A DNA stretch of 64,000 nucleotides, taken from NCBI GenBank assembly GCA_003640385.1, contig RCAB01000003.1, forward strand, positions 434,001 to 498,000, in the 5' to 3' direction. Below are positions 13,085 through 26,000 of the stretch, piece by piece. Positions within the stretch are counted from its first letter, which is position 1. Each line of letters begins with the position of its first letter. Origin of the DNA: Setaria digitata. Its lineage: Eukaryota > Nematoda > Chromadorea > Rhabditida > Setariidae. A program made the position numbers and the translations under genes. A model generated the notes under the pieces. It ran no database searches, had not been told where the DNA came from, and saw nothing but the letters and a program-made list of their open reading frames with translations.

Positions 13085-15032
13085 TGCGATTAGTGATAAG
13101 TGAATAACTTGCTGTGACAAATTGATAGGTGAATAAAAAAAATGAAAAACTATCAATTTTTGATGTAAAGAAAAAAAGAATGGTCAAATTTTACATGTAA
13201 AACAAAGGAAATGTTATCAATTTGTAAAGCAAAGAAGAGGAAGTTTAAAATCTCGAAGGAAATTAAAATAAAGATCACAAAATTAAAAAAGTATTTCTAA
13301 AAGTTTCTTATTAATGAATTATGTACGTTTAATGTGAAAGTAAATTTAGGACGAGTTTGTTGATTTTGAATTTCTCTACATGGAAATAAAAATGAACCAA
13401 ATTAAAATGAAATAAATGTGTTTGAGAATGCTGAATCATTTTCAATTTAGGTTCAAACCAAGTACCAAGTATTATTAAAAAGAAATAGATACAAATTAAT
13501 CGATTGAAGTTAGTAATTATTACTTGCTGAGCAATACTCTGAGAAAGATAAAATCGTAGCAGTTGACAGGTAAGAAAACGCAATTTCTTAATTGACAAAT
13601 ACCACTTACCTAATTAATAATCATGGATCTTCTCAACGAAAATTACTGACTGTCACAAATTCGATCACTACCTTTATTCTATTCTTGAACGAAACCTGCT
13701 TTTAGTATCTGCTGACCTCGACTGTATAACTGTATAACTCAACTATATAATAATATTTTCATTAAAACTCAAGTTTTCACTTCTTCCATACGAAAATGCT
13801 AGCAGTAAATTGGATATGATTCATACTTTTCATAACTTTTAAGGATTCAATTTTCAAATCTTAATAGTTAATTCAGTGTTAACGGCAATATCCCTAGTTC
13901 ACAGCTGTGTAAATTCCCATAATATAGAGAGATCGGTCTAATTATTACTTCAACATTTATGAAGCTTGAGCGAAAACAGAAGAGAGAATATTGAACAAGA
14001 AATGCTTTTAGAAAGCTGCAAGAATTATTTTCAAAAGACTGAATTGTCTTTTAAGGATATTTTGAAGTGACCCAAGTAAGCACTGGGAATATGTATACAA
14101 TGTTTTAGACTAACCAGCAAAGGATTATTCGACCTGTAAGCAATTTCTTTATGAGCTTGAGCTAATTCTCGCAGACTAGACTAACTTCCCTACCCGTATA
14201 TGGCACTAACAGATCCTGGCCAATTTTGCGATTCACTTCTACATAACCAAATGGATAGCGAAACTTTATCAACTCCAAAGAGATAATTCGTTCTAAAATG
14301 GCATGCAAAGAATTTTCAGCATGTGAAGTATGTGTTGAAGACAGGCCTTTATCACCAAGCTCGAACTATAGTGGAATATCATGCTATCATCTTTATCACC
14401 AATGTTAGCCACTGCTGTATGATCGACTCGTTAATTCATTTTTTATACGATATTTTATAAAAAAGGCAATCAAAGTAGAATTTTATCCAAGCGTGGAATG
14501 AAAGAGAAATTTTGATGCGGATTCTTTTTTAACATAGTAAATGATCATTTCATGAAGGGAAATGATTTTGAAGAAGGATTGTAAGAATGAGAAAATAAGA
14601 GAGTTTTTCTTAGAAACCACTTTTCGCAAATTTAAAAATCTTAATGGGATTACGGGTAATCAATCAGGAAGTAAGGAAATTATGCTGGCAACAAACACAT
14701 TTTTATCATTGTAAGGTCGTTTTGAAAATTGATTTTCTACTTTCTAAGGCTTTTTAAAAGCATAAAAATTGATTGGAAGTCCTTTATAGTCATTTTATGC
14801 TTTATGGATGGGAAAAAGTAAAACGAACATCCTAACGTATGCATAATATATGATACCATGTTTGTTGAATTATTAAATTTTTTTTGGTTGGACAGAACTC
14901 TTAACTGTGTCCTTTCAAATCCAGAAGCAGAGGAAAAAATTGCATTGAAGTTGATGGAAAAAAAATAATTCGACCCAACTTTAGGATCTGAGAGGTTATC
15001 TCGCTAGCCACTAATATACAATGCAGCAGCAG
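13085..15032. other. Intergenic between convergent genes
   Basis: No exons are seen. The interval should contain the 3' ends of the plus-strand lysine-rich candidate and of the minus-strand GT11 gene. Confidence 0.5.
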
Positions 15033-17689
15033 TCATTCCATGGGGATCCAGCTGTTTAAGAAATAATCGTCTTTCTCAATCATTTTCTCGAGAACTGAAC
15101 CTCGTCTTGGCCAGCCATTGTAATACACTACAGAGCCATTTGTGAGATAGGCAGTCCACCAAGAAAAAGTACCTGTACTCATTATGGTATGATTACAACG
15201 AATCAATGCTGCCATATCGATTTCTCGATATCCTGATGATATGATGTAGATTTCACCTTAAAATCATTTCTATTTCACTCATTAATTACCTTGAATTCTC
15301 ATAATCATATGGTTAGGCCATTTTGTACCCTGAATAATATTCTCGTCCTCTAATTTTAGTCATTTTACTGAAAATTTTTGAAGTAACCAATTAATTCTAT
15401 CCATAGAATGAAACATTTTTATATTGTTCACTTACTATTAAAATTTAAATTTAAACGAAATTTTAATTGACAATGCCAACCTTTATTTATATAATTAATA
15501 TTTGTTTTAACCCAATGCTTATTATCACTGCTTATTAGAAATATTAACTTCCGAAACTTCGACCTATAATGGCGCAAGATTAATAAGCAAGATTGACCAA
15601 TATGCTTTAACCAGAAAGGCATAAAGCATTAACATTATGGAAAGCAAATTGAATGTAGATTGAAGTTAAAGCTTTATTCGCTTCACATCTTTCAGAGTTA
15701 AGGTGCGCAGAAAAATGGATAGTATTAACTTTAAAGAAGTGAGTTTTATGATTGTCTTTAATTTAAGAGTAATTAGTTGTTAGTATTATTTACTTGTCTT
15801 CTAAGCGCTTTTCCATCATTAACTTCAAAATAATATCGAAATGGAATTTCAAAAATTTTGGTAACCACTTGAAATCGAGCATATGAAAGATATTTGCTGG
15901 ATATTGGTTTAGAATTCAAATACTGAAATGACATTATTTGAATTAGTTTCATTTTACTAACCTGAAATAATTCATTGCATTGGTAATATAATCTTTCGTG
16001 GCGGTTGTATGGCCATATTTGATATTTCGACTATTCGCTGTAACATCTATGCCATGTCGTATGTGTATTCCTACGTACACATAACCATCCGCAGCTATAA
16101 AAGAACACATTGTATATGATAATTGAAGCACTTTTTATGCTTTCTGAACATGACAGAAGAAATAGATTAATCAGTTATTATTATATTGCTGTTATATCAT
16201 AGAATGATAAATACCGTAGAAGTCTTGAATGATATTCACTTGATCACGATGACGAAGCGAAGTAGAGATAACAGCTTCCGAACGAAGCTTCTCGGATTTA
16301 GCTTCTTGTAGATACTCATCCGCTCGCTGAATAATTTCCGGTAAAAATGTAAACTGTCTGCGAATCAACTTCTCCTAAAACCAGTGACAATTTAAAGTTT
16401 TATTAGACTGCAAAGGAAGCTATTGATGACACTATCTGAACTATTCGTTGTATGAGAAAATTGAAAAGTAAAGAATCATAACCTAAACCATAGGGTTAAT
16501 ACAAAAGGAATTAATATGGGAATCACCAACTCTAATACATTAGCCGCACTTCATATTTAGTCTTTAATTAAGTAATATACTAATTCTTGTATTGATAAAA
16601 TGCAGAATCAATTTTTCATCACACTGATAGACGATAAGAATACCTGTTGTGGATGAAAATAGCGATATGACTGAAGATATCCAGAAATATATTCGAAGTT
16701 TTGGCTTATGAATAACTCATTAACACCGTTTCCATAATATTTGCAACAAGACAAAAAAAAGGTAGTGTATTTGCGATATTTTCTTAATGATTGAATTTCA
16801 AATTTATTGCAAAAAATGATTTTATAGGTGAAATACGGAACTGAGTGGGATTTTTAAACTAACGTCAAAACGATGTTCATTTGAGCTAAAACGTCGGATC
16901 AGCTCAGTGTTTAATTCGTTGCTTACTATAATTGCATCAAGCCAAAAACCTCGCCGTAACTTACACTTTACAGGAACAATTAATTTTGCATTATATCGTT
17001 CAGCTATGGCTCGCAAAGAGGCATATTGAAACATTAAATTACCCAGTCCTGAAGCTTTTTTTTTGGTTGCCTGAATATTAGAATTTAAGTTTTACTCATA
17101 TTCCCATTTTAAAAAGTTAATAGCAATTTGCTTCATATTAGACAAATAGCCAAATATTTCCTAGAAAATAGCGAAGCAAGATATAACCTGGGCTCCACGA
17201 GAAGTTACTTAGCAAATAACGTTTGCTTTGGTCAATATCTTCTAAACCTTCAATTATTTTTACATTTGGCAAAGTCCATGGCTGATTGAATTTTACGTCC
17301 TCACCTGAATTACAGAAAGAAAAAGAATATAAACTTTTAGTAAACATCCACAAATAAGTCAATTTCGCAGTTTTGTATTTCCACTTCTCTTCTGGAAGCT
17401 TCCATCCTCGTTCAAATATCTACTTTCAGTTTATTTTCAGCAGCAAGCAAAAATTTTTAATGAAACTTGCGAAGCAAGATTACCTTTTATTTTAGAAAAA
17501 AAAAAAAAAACCATGACTTCAAAAAACAACCTCCTTGCGGGAAAATCCGAGTTATTTGAATAAGTGATGATCGATCCAGATGATTAGTTTCAGCCACATG
17601 TTTAGTGTAGAAACTCCAATTTGCTGATGGTAAAAGTAGGAGAGATAAAGTTATTGTCGAAATCAGAATTATCAGTCCTTTTCTTGTTG
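15033..17689 (-). CDS. Alpha-1,2-fucosyltransferase-like enzyme (GT11), 5' end missing
   Basis: Exons in transcript order: 17689-17531, 17304-17188, 17048-16864, 16715-16644, 16374-16215, 16094-15962, 15563-15481, 15349-15290, 15232-15033. They join in frame to about 389 residues plus an unseen first exon; the first exon found begins in phase 1 without an ATG. A hydrophobic segment (GLIILISTITLSLLLLPSA) near the start predicts a type II Golgi membrane anchor. Family blocks follow in order: PGLGNLMFQYASL (nucleotide-sugar-side loop), GYLQSYRYF, GIHIRHGID (the GT11 HxRRxD-type donor-binding motif), NYF-RSKFRKLIFLISSDNKHW, then TIMSTGTFSWWTAYL near the C-terminus. Family knowledge: these enzymes move fucose from GDP-fucose to galactose on glycans, and nematodes carry many. 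The exact acceptor cannot be told. The weakest splice site is the acceptor at 16715 (AATGAG); E could begin elsewhere. The stop is at 15033-15035, just after a W-I-P-type end usual for the family. Confidence 0.85.
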
Positions 17690-18944
17690 CTGTAAGAACT
17701 TAAATTTGTTTGCTCAATTGTGTTAGCTTACAGTTCACACCAATGGAAATTTCAAAGTGTTTTTAATAAAATCAGTTGGGGCATCTCAGTTACTTCTCAC
17801 TTTCCTTTTCTGTATGTGCAACGTATGAAACAAGAACTTTAATATTTTTGTTGTAAAATTTGAAAGAAATCGATCCACATGTCGTATGTTACGCATCACA
17901 CATTAATCTTTCATTGAATTAGGATCATATTTTTACAAAAGAATCAACGGTAGAAATTTCTCCGCTGGGAATATCAAAATGAAATAAATTCATTTGGCAG
18001 ACGTTCAATTCTGATTCAAATATTAATCAAAAGAATTAAATTACCAAAACTTCGCATTGATGAAGTATAATTACTAAAAGTTTAGAGATATGATTTTCTT
18101 GAACACAGATTGATATTATTCACTGTTATTTCAATCCCGACAACAGTGGCGAACATATGACCTTCACAGCGACATTATAAAATGAGATAAACAGAACGAA
18201 GAGTGAGGTCACCTGTTGATACAATTCGCAAAAATTTTTTTAGAATATTTCAGTAGATGGGTGGAGAAAAAGAAAAATCAGAATATCGGGAAATGGTTCC
18301 ACTTTCTGAATTAGAGTTCACTTTATCAGTTTCAACAGATAATCCAATCGTTATTTTTATGAAAGAATCATTCCGATCACACACTAGCGACATTTATATC
18401 TCAAATTTCCAATCCGATCGAAAATAAAGACTGGAGAAGCTGTTTTCAGCTATTCCATTCTTCGCCAACCCCTTCAAATGTCAATGAAAAAACTATTACG
18501 CACCATTGGTTTCGACAGTTTACTTATTAGAAATGATTAAGCAAACCTAATAGATACCTGTAACAGTCATCATTTTTTCCTTTTTCTTTTTCCTCTTCTA
18601 TAAGCATCAAGCATTGTTTTACTGAAAATGTCTGCCTAGCTCCAAAGAAGCATTGGAAGTCATAAGAAACAATTTGAATGATAACTACTTGCATACTTCA
18701 AGACCCATGCCTTTCGCGAGCTTCTAACTCGTCTCCAGTTTAATTCATTTGACTGTATCTCAGCAATTACTGATTCTTGAGTTATCTTCAATTCCAAAAC
18801 AGGAAAAAATAAATTGGGGATTCAAAATAAGAATCAAAGAAAGACGGATATATCTCTAGGAAACCTTTTCAGCTAAATGACGGCTCATTTGCATAACTAT
18901 TTTTATACAGCAACTTTTCTGGACAGGTCTACTGTTACAAGAAC

Positions 18945-18971
18945 AAAAAAAAAAAAAAAAAAAAAAAAAAA
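18945..18971. repeat. Poly-A tract, 27 nt
   Basis: Uninterrupted run of A. It is not adjacent to a recognisable retroposed copy, so I treat it as a simple repeat. Confidence 0.9.
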
Positions 18972-19726
18972 TGGAAATAATCTGCATATATGATTTGCTT
19001 TTAATAATTTCTGCCACAACAATTTTCAATTCTAACACTGAAAATTTTGCTCACATCCATTATAAATGCTATGTCATTTTCACAACTGAAAAAACATATG
19101 GAACATATATCCATTTTGGCTGATTCACGCAATTCATCAAGGTATACTTTACCTTCCTTTATCCTGAAAAGGAAGAGTTTATCAGTAAACATTAATTCAT
19201 TGACAGCGTCTTACATACCGCAAATTTAAGACGGCAGGAATGCATCCATCAATCGATGATAAAGTTATTAATTTTGATATACGCTTTGGATATGTTGTCA
19301 AAATAAAGATCAGAATATTGTATCACAATATTTTAAAAGAATAGTCAAAAAAGGAAAACGAAATTTCAAGCTGCGTGAGCTTTTGAAGTAAGCGAAGTAT
19401 GGACCAGTTAGCACTCTCAGATAATTCTATTAAAACTTGATAATCATCCTCACTCCTCACTAACCTCAGATGACTAAACACTGCAGAGAGGGAATGGAAA
19501 CGCCTGCTATTAAATGACTGGAAGGGAAATTTCAAAAAAAGTTGGAAAGTAAAATATTTTTTGGCGAAAACCACGTGAACTTATCAGCAATTACTAAAAC
19601 CAAACATACGCAATCATGCTCGAATTCATTCATTCTGCTGACAGATTCCGCTGTTTTCGTGCCGCCATGATTTTCATATTTTTGAATTATTAAAAAAATG
19701 AACTACTGAGAATTAGCGGATTTCGG

Positions 19727-20184
19727 ATGCTGCTACATGATTTCGAGATTTTCGAGGAAGGATTAAGGAAGAAGCAAACAAAACAAATAGCAAAATTGAA
19801 ATTTGCGGGAATAATACTGGACATTGCCGCTATATCCTTGAATAAATTACAGTTTACGAGAAGATTGGTCAGACTGGCAAAAATTATGTTTGGAGAAATC
19901 ATTCATTGTTCAGTCGATGTGACAAAATCACATTCACACATTATAAGAAAACTTTTGGGGAATCTCTCTGACCAGAATAAACTGATTAGCAGTTGATGGC
20001 TACAGAACTGGTTAAGCTTGGAGCTGAGAAGATTCAGTACTAATTGGGAATGGATACCGGAAACAGGATACAGAGAGACAGAAGCTACAGAATCGAAAAG
20101 ATATCTATTACTAGTGAGAATCTTGTGAGGATAAAAGTCGATCTGAGAGAAAGGTACGAAGAGAAGTGGGTCATCGGGGAATGA
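19727..20184 (+). CDS. Possible small gene or relic, two frames
   Basis: One ATG frame, 19727-19996 (89 residues), is basic and amphipathic: it begins MLLHDFEIFEEGLRKKQ and has a RRLVRLAKIMFGE segment. A second ATG frame in another phase, 20050-20184 (44 residues), is strongly charged with Arg/Glu. Local base composition is less AT-rich than the surroundings. I see no convincing intron that would join them and no known domain. It could be a small gene, two exons of one gene, or an old retroelement remnant. Confidence 0.2.
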
Positions 20185-20849
20185 TTTCTGTGTGCAAGAA
20201 CTGGTTCAACAGGTTTAGGTTCAGGCTGCTATTGCTAGTCAGAATCGGTATTCTTTCCCGGCTGTCCGTTCTTTCCTTTTTTTCCGAACGTCCTAGAAAT
20301 GAGAGTAGGTGGTTAATTGAACCTTCCCAATTCCATCTTTCCGTTTAGTGCAAAAGTGCCATAAATTGGTCTTTAGTGCATCTGTAGACTTACATTATTT
20401 CTAGGGCTTCTGCTGTGGAACTTCTTGTGTGTCGTCCTAACAGTAATTAACAGCTTGGTTGCAGCAGTGTTATGTGTCTAGGAAATCAAATTGCCCTGCA
20501 GAGGAGGTGTACCTTATACCTGCATTCCTGCATGAACAAGTGAGTTCGAGGGATTGCATAAATTGATGGTGATGATCGTTAAGTTAGACCGACATTTTTT
20601 ATGGCAAAATTTCTGGAAGCATTGGTTATAAATTGTTTTTTCATTTTAATTTTATCATAGTTGACAAGGGACACAAAATGCTGATGAAGGTTCATTTCCC
20701 TGCCTTGTCGAGTAAGAAAACATGAAAAACTGAATTTATAGACCGAATCAAAAAATGGGGCTGAATTTATGCACTGAACTTCAATTCACCAGACTTAACC
20801 ATAATTTTATCCAAATTTCTAGATTACGATAATTTCAAAGACGTGAATT

Positions 20850-23051
20850 ATGCAGAGCGCAACAGTTGATTTGCATCCGCTTTTCGTGGCCATATGTTTT
20901 TATTTATCAGTCTTTATAATTGCGGAGTTGACCCGTAAATTTGTCGACAAGTAAGTTCTGCTTATTGATATCATTGTGTTTTCTCTTTCTATTATTTCAT
21001 TTTTAAAATCCGAGAAATTCCTGTGCCTCTCGCCTTAGTTTGCGGTCTTAGTGTTATAAATTGAATTAAAAATTTTTCAGTAAAAGGAAAAGCTTCTCGA
21101 AAAGCTGCGTAGGGCCAAGAATATACTTTGTTTATCTGGTTTACGATAACAAATTTCATTATTTTTCTGTGCAGTCGTTTAAATTGCTTCTCTTCATCCA
21201 GTAAATTAGTGACTTATAGCTTTATACTGTTTCTTTTTTATTACTATTTTTTTAATAGTATCAGTTTGATAGTTTTTCAGGTATGAAGTACCTGGCTCTT
21301 TGCTATTTTGCTTTTTGATGGAGGTAATAGCAACGGCACAAATGTGTACTTGTGTTTATGAAAATGGTAATGATTTTATTCTGTGAATATGGATCTCTTT
21401 TGTGTATTTGTGTTAGATCTCTCAAATATCTTTTGTTACCTATTTAAAATAAGCAGAAATTATACAACAAAGTGTTACAGCAGTGATTATTCGACATTAT
21501 GGATTATTGGGTTTCTTTTTCACTGTTGCTTTGTTAATTTTTTCTGGTGGAATTATGAATCGAGAAGCATTTGTCTCTCCATTAGTACCAATTGAGCTGT
21601 ATTGTAAAGGGACACTTCCGTTAGTTCTTTCGTTTTTTATTTTCGTTGTGGTTTTTGCAAATGTAAATATAACCTAAACTTATTCAATCTTGTTGTTTTA
21701 ATTCATTACCCTTATATATCAAGTCATATTTATTTCATGTAGATTGTAGGCTGAAAAGACTAATAGTAACATTAGTTGGTGAAATGGTCGGCGGTTATTC
21801 GGCTTATCGTATAGCCCGTAATCTGTGGTATTGGTCGTTGAACCTCTCGTCTGATCACGCTATTTTCTATAAAAGTACCAGTTGCGAACTTGTTTATAAG
21901 GTTAGGATCAATCAAATCGTAGAGCGATCAGAAATTGGGCCATTTATTTTCAGATAGTCTGACAGACTGCCTGCACTGGAGAGAAATTGGTTACGAACTC
22001 CCTTCTGTTTTCAAAGAAATTTTCATACATATCTCCTTCAATATTTCTAGGATTTTTACCTATTGGCCTTACGTTATCCATTGATATTTTGCTACAGAAG
22101 TTTTTGTAGAAATATGAAGGAGATATGTATGAAAATTTCTAAGGCACAAAAAATATAACAAGTGAAAAATGCAAAATTGTATAAACTTAATTTGCATAAG
22201 CACAAAAAAATTATACGGGAATGTTTGTGCTAGAACTATGTAAGATTGTATTCAGAGGAATCCGTCATAGTTTAAATCTATGTTGATTTTTTTTTTTTTT
22301 TTTTTTTTTTTTGATGTTTAGTAAGATTTTGTCATAATCATGCAGCCTAAAAGAAGATGATCAAGATCAAGCATGTTAGTGTCAACAATTTGATCATTTT
22401 AGGTGCCTTTCATGTTCGTTCCTGCATTCGAGGTATTTGGATGTTTTCTAATGCGTTACATTCTTTGTCGTATTCCTGCAAATTTCAAGAAGTTTGTGGC
22501 TCCAGCCGTTGTGTCGGGATTTTTAACTTCAGGTTCATTCTCTTTTTATTTGAATGAAATTTTTCGGAGTCCGTTCAATTTGCTAGAAGTTTGTCTCAGC
22601 TGTCTTACCAAATGGCTGAAAGTAGATGTAACCGCCAAAAAATAATTTTTTGGGAATATTTTGCAAAATATGGTACTGAAAAATGCGTTGTATGATCCCA
22701 ACTGCTTACTTAGAAATATCTTGCTTTCCAACTTCTTCAGCTTTACTTTAGCATGCATTTAAAGAGCAAGTTTAAAGAGAAACCGCGGTTAAGTTAAACC
22801 GTGATCTATTTATTGTTTGCTTATCCATTCAATTAACTGCATTAAATAAAATTGCCATCCTTCCAGCACTGCTGTTCGTTGGTGTTGCTGGTCTTAACCC
22901 AACAGTCGCATCTTCCCGTTTGCAAGGTTGTGAAGGACTGAATACTGTTTGGTTTGTTATGACATATTGGATTTGTCCTGTAATTGGCTGGATGTTGTCT
23001 GCTTTGATCGATAATCGTAAGGTTACTATCACTGGAAAGAAGAAAGAATAA
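20850..23051 (+). CDS. Aquaporin, unorthodox AQP11/12-like
   Basis: Six exons: 20850-20950, 21281-21366, 21484-21603, 21743-21900, 22403-22532, 22867-23051. They give 259 residues with start and stop. Hydrophobic segments fit six membrane helices: LFVAICFYLSVFIIAEL; YEVPGSLLFCFLMEVI; LGFFFTVALLIFSGG; RLIVTLVGEMVGGY; VPFMFVPAFEVFGCFLM; and TVWFVMTYWICPVIGWML. The first pore loop has NREAFVSPL in place of NPA. The second has GLNPTVASSRLQGCEG, with NPT and a Cys nine residues after the motif. That Cys is a hallmark of the AQP11/12 superaquaporin subfamily, to which C. elegans aqp-9, -10 and -11 belong. Proteins of this subfamily often sit in internal membranes; water or small-solute transport is inferred, and permeability cannot be read from sequence. 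The C-terminus is short and lysine-rich (ITGKKKE). The exon 3 donor is the least sure join (an alternative donor lies a few nt upstream). Confidence 0.9.
22015..22140. repeat. Near-perfect inverted repeat (long hairpin) in aquaporin intron 4
   Basis: The left arm is 22015-22049 and the right arm 22107-22140. They are reverse complements over about 34 bp with a single one-base bulge. The arms contain ATACATATCTCCTTCA and its complement, and are separated by 57 nt. The intron runs 21901-22402. The structure fits a MITE-like insertion or the stem of a small-RNA precursor, though the loop is long for a usual microRNA. Confidence 0.9.
22287..22312. repeat. Poly-T tract, 26 nt
   Basis: Uninterrupted run of T within aquaporin intron 4, downstream of the inverted repeat and upstream of exon 5. 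Confidence 0.9.
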
Positions 23052-26000
23052 TAACAGATGCGAAGGTAAAGCGTGTAATTTTAATTATTGTCAGTATCTA
23101 AAAGGAGCATTTTAACTTTCTGAAATATCATTTTTGACTAGATATCTTTTTTCATTTCGATTAATTTGATGTCTTTAATTTCATGATAATGGTTCTTACT
23201 TTGCCTTTTAGTACCACATTCGAAGTGTTTCTTTCGCTGATCACTACTTAGTTTCCATTTTGGGTATTTTATTGCGCTGTGTATAATTCAATTTAATGAG
23301 TTCTTTAATTTAAGTTATTTAGTCATCATATAAACGTTATAGTCTATACTGAAGATTCACTTGAATTTTTACTTAGTTCTGCTTTGATATCTCAGTCATA
23401 AATTTTCCAAAGAGAAAAATGATTATGAATTATTCCGACGCATTGAATTGTTTTGAAGCTTTTTCTAATGTCTATTTGTCATTTTTCTGTTTTGGAATCT
23501 CTTAAATGATTTTTACCCACTTATGTTAGCTTCGCTTTATACCTTGTACAAGTTTTTTTTTAATCATGCTAATGATAAAGCCAAAATTGACAATTTAACA
23601 ATCATTTAACGGTATGTGTAAGTATTCTTTTTTCGAATAGTATCAGAACAGTTACTTTATTGAATAAAATTTCACCTAAAAAGAAATGATGTAAGTAGGC
23701 ATGGGTCAAATGATGTAATATTTAAAAAAGGGGAAAATATAATGTTTCTTTAATTAAAACATATTTTCTGTTGAGGTGAATAGTTTCTACTCTATTTTTT
23801 GATGAAATAAACAGTGGCACCAATTGGAATGAGCGTCGAAATTATGTGTGCTGATCATCCAGTGCTTATCATCTGTCGCATGACATTTCATCATTTGATA
23901 AATAGAAATGAAGAAAGTGAAGTGTGTATGGTGTAATAGCCATTTTTAGAAGGAGTGTGGTATGAAATGATTATGGGGATGTGATGCTTATCCCATTAAC
24001 AGCACTCGTCAGTAGAAAACCTCATCCCCTCTCATTCTTTAATAACAAAGCATTATTATAAAGATGCTTGAGATATGTTTGTGTTTGTGCCTGAATTTGT
24101 TAAAGGAGTTACGTATGGATAGTAGCGAAGGTAAAGATGGCCAGAGTGGGTTTGAGAATATTGTGAATATGCATGAAATGTCAAAGAAAGCGTTGAAGCC
24201 TCATGATATTGGCTATTTCTGAACATAGACTCGTAAATTATAAGTAATTATTGGGAGATACATGGATATGGGTTCATATTTCTGATTTTCAGAGCTTTTA
24301 TTGATTCCTTTTGCTCATTTTTTACATGTCCAAAAATTTTTGGGCGAAAGTTACGAAATGTTTCATTTGAGTTTTATTAACATCAAATAATACATTCCAT
24401 TGCTTTCAGTATGTGGCTATTACATTTTATATTATTCACTGAATACATTTGCCTGCTAATGTACCTCGTTAGCCCGTTTGTTCTTTTTCAGTGCAGTCGT
24501 ATAATCAATTTAAACTGTATCTATCTCTCAAAGCAGTTTTTAGATCTTTTTTTATCTTCCTGGTTCTCCATGTTAGCTAATCTGATTAAACTAAAATAAA
24601 GTAGCTGCATAAAATTTTGGGATTTTAGGCTTATTATAATTTACTCTTAAATGCAGGTTGTGTTGGATTTCGAAATTCCAATGGAACACTGTTGAACTGA
24701 AAAACTTTTTTTCGGATTCCATTTCCTGCCATACTCTATAATATTCCGGTGTGCATCGTTAAGGGTAGAAAGCGCGAGACTTTTCAAGTGAAGAGTGAAA
24801 TTCTTCCTTTTTCCTAAAAAATTTACTGCAATTCTAGTAGGGGAAAGAGATGCTAATGAATGGGAAATGCGTATCTGTTAAACTAAAAGAATATGAAATG
24901 TGAATATTTTCTTCACTGATTCTAAACAGTGTTATGTTCTGTTAGAAAGAAGTCATATTTTTTAATTCCGATTACAGATTGGGACGGAAGCCGTTCTTGA
25001 AATTTAAGGTTATTCACTGCTTAAAAAAAAATCTCTTTTAAAATGATCCTCATAGTTTAGAACACACAATGCTTTAGTATTTGAAAAATTTTGACACTTG
25101 GATGGTTCCCCAGCCAACTTCGTAGGATTATTTTTCTTTAACTTTCTCGAACATAACTTTTTTCATTTAGAATCCAACGAAAGACATATTACCAAATGCA
25201 TTGAACAAGGAAGATTGATACTGTGGAACCGATTAAACGTACAAGGATTAAATTCTTTCATTTTTCTTGAATCTGAACATATCTGCAAGTGTTACCATTT
25301 TTATTCATTGTTTGTGTAAATTAATTTGAATGAAGTTCTCGTATTAAAGTTAATTGTTTCATCACTATGCAAATATATTAAATTTCAGGAGCTGAACATC
25401 AAGCTGTTTGTCGTTATTGCAAAACTTTCTTGTCGCCATGTTCACTTTTTCACATTACAGGTAGAAGCAAATTACGGTATTTCATTAAACATATTCAAGA
25501 GTCTTTTCTGTTTTGACGAAAACATCCCTTTTATTGGATGCCTATTAGTACTCCTGTCAAGGTGTGCAGTTATAGGTTATTGACTCTCTAAACAGCTACT
25601 GAAGAATTGTCATGCGACTTTTCGCTGACTCTCTTCAAAAGAGGTTTATTAATGCTCTTTTTTGATCAGAAATTGTTGTTTTTTTGGAAATAGATCTCAC
25701 TAAATAAACTTTCTAATAGCAAATTAGAAATTCAGCAAGAATGCATGGAATATTCATAGAGATTTCAAGTAATTCTTTCAATAAGTAAGTAAATTATATT
25801 TGGATCGAATGATGACTGAAATTGAATTGTTTTATCATTCAGAAGGCGAGATATACTTACTATAAAACAAAATGTTCGTGTGCCGTCGTAATTCAGCATA
25901 TTCTACTTGCGTTTTCTTGTTTCGTATTTTTCTCCTCTGCTTTTCATAAGAATTCAAAAACACACATAGTTCAACTGGAACTGTGAAATGGGAATAAAAA

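Larger units (their letters stand above)
17690..20849. other. Intergenic between divergent genes, contains unplaced GT11 first exon
   Basis: This interval separates the minus-strand GT11 gene from the plus-strand aquaporin. The missing start exon of the GT11 gene should lie here, but several ATGs are possible and I cannot choose. A 27-A run is at 18945-18971. Two short coding-like frames at 19727-20184 are listed separately. Confidence 0.5.

Noticed and set aside
15794..15896. A splice-flanked segment in the GT11 gene that can be read in frame after ...NYF (SKYLSYARFQVV...)
   Set aside because: Skipping it joins NYF-R directly to SKFRKLIFLISSDNKHW, which matches the usual GT11 spacing between the AM-x-YF and SD-x-x-W blocks and keeps phase. 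Including it breaks that spacing and leaves no acceptable join to the next exon.
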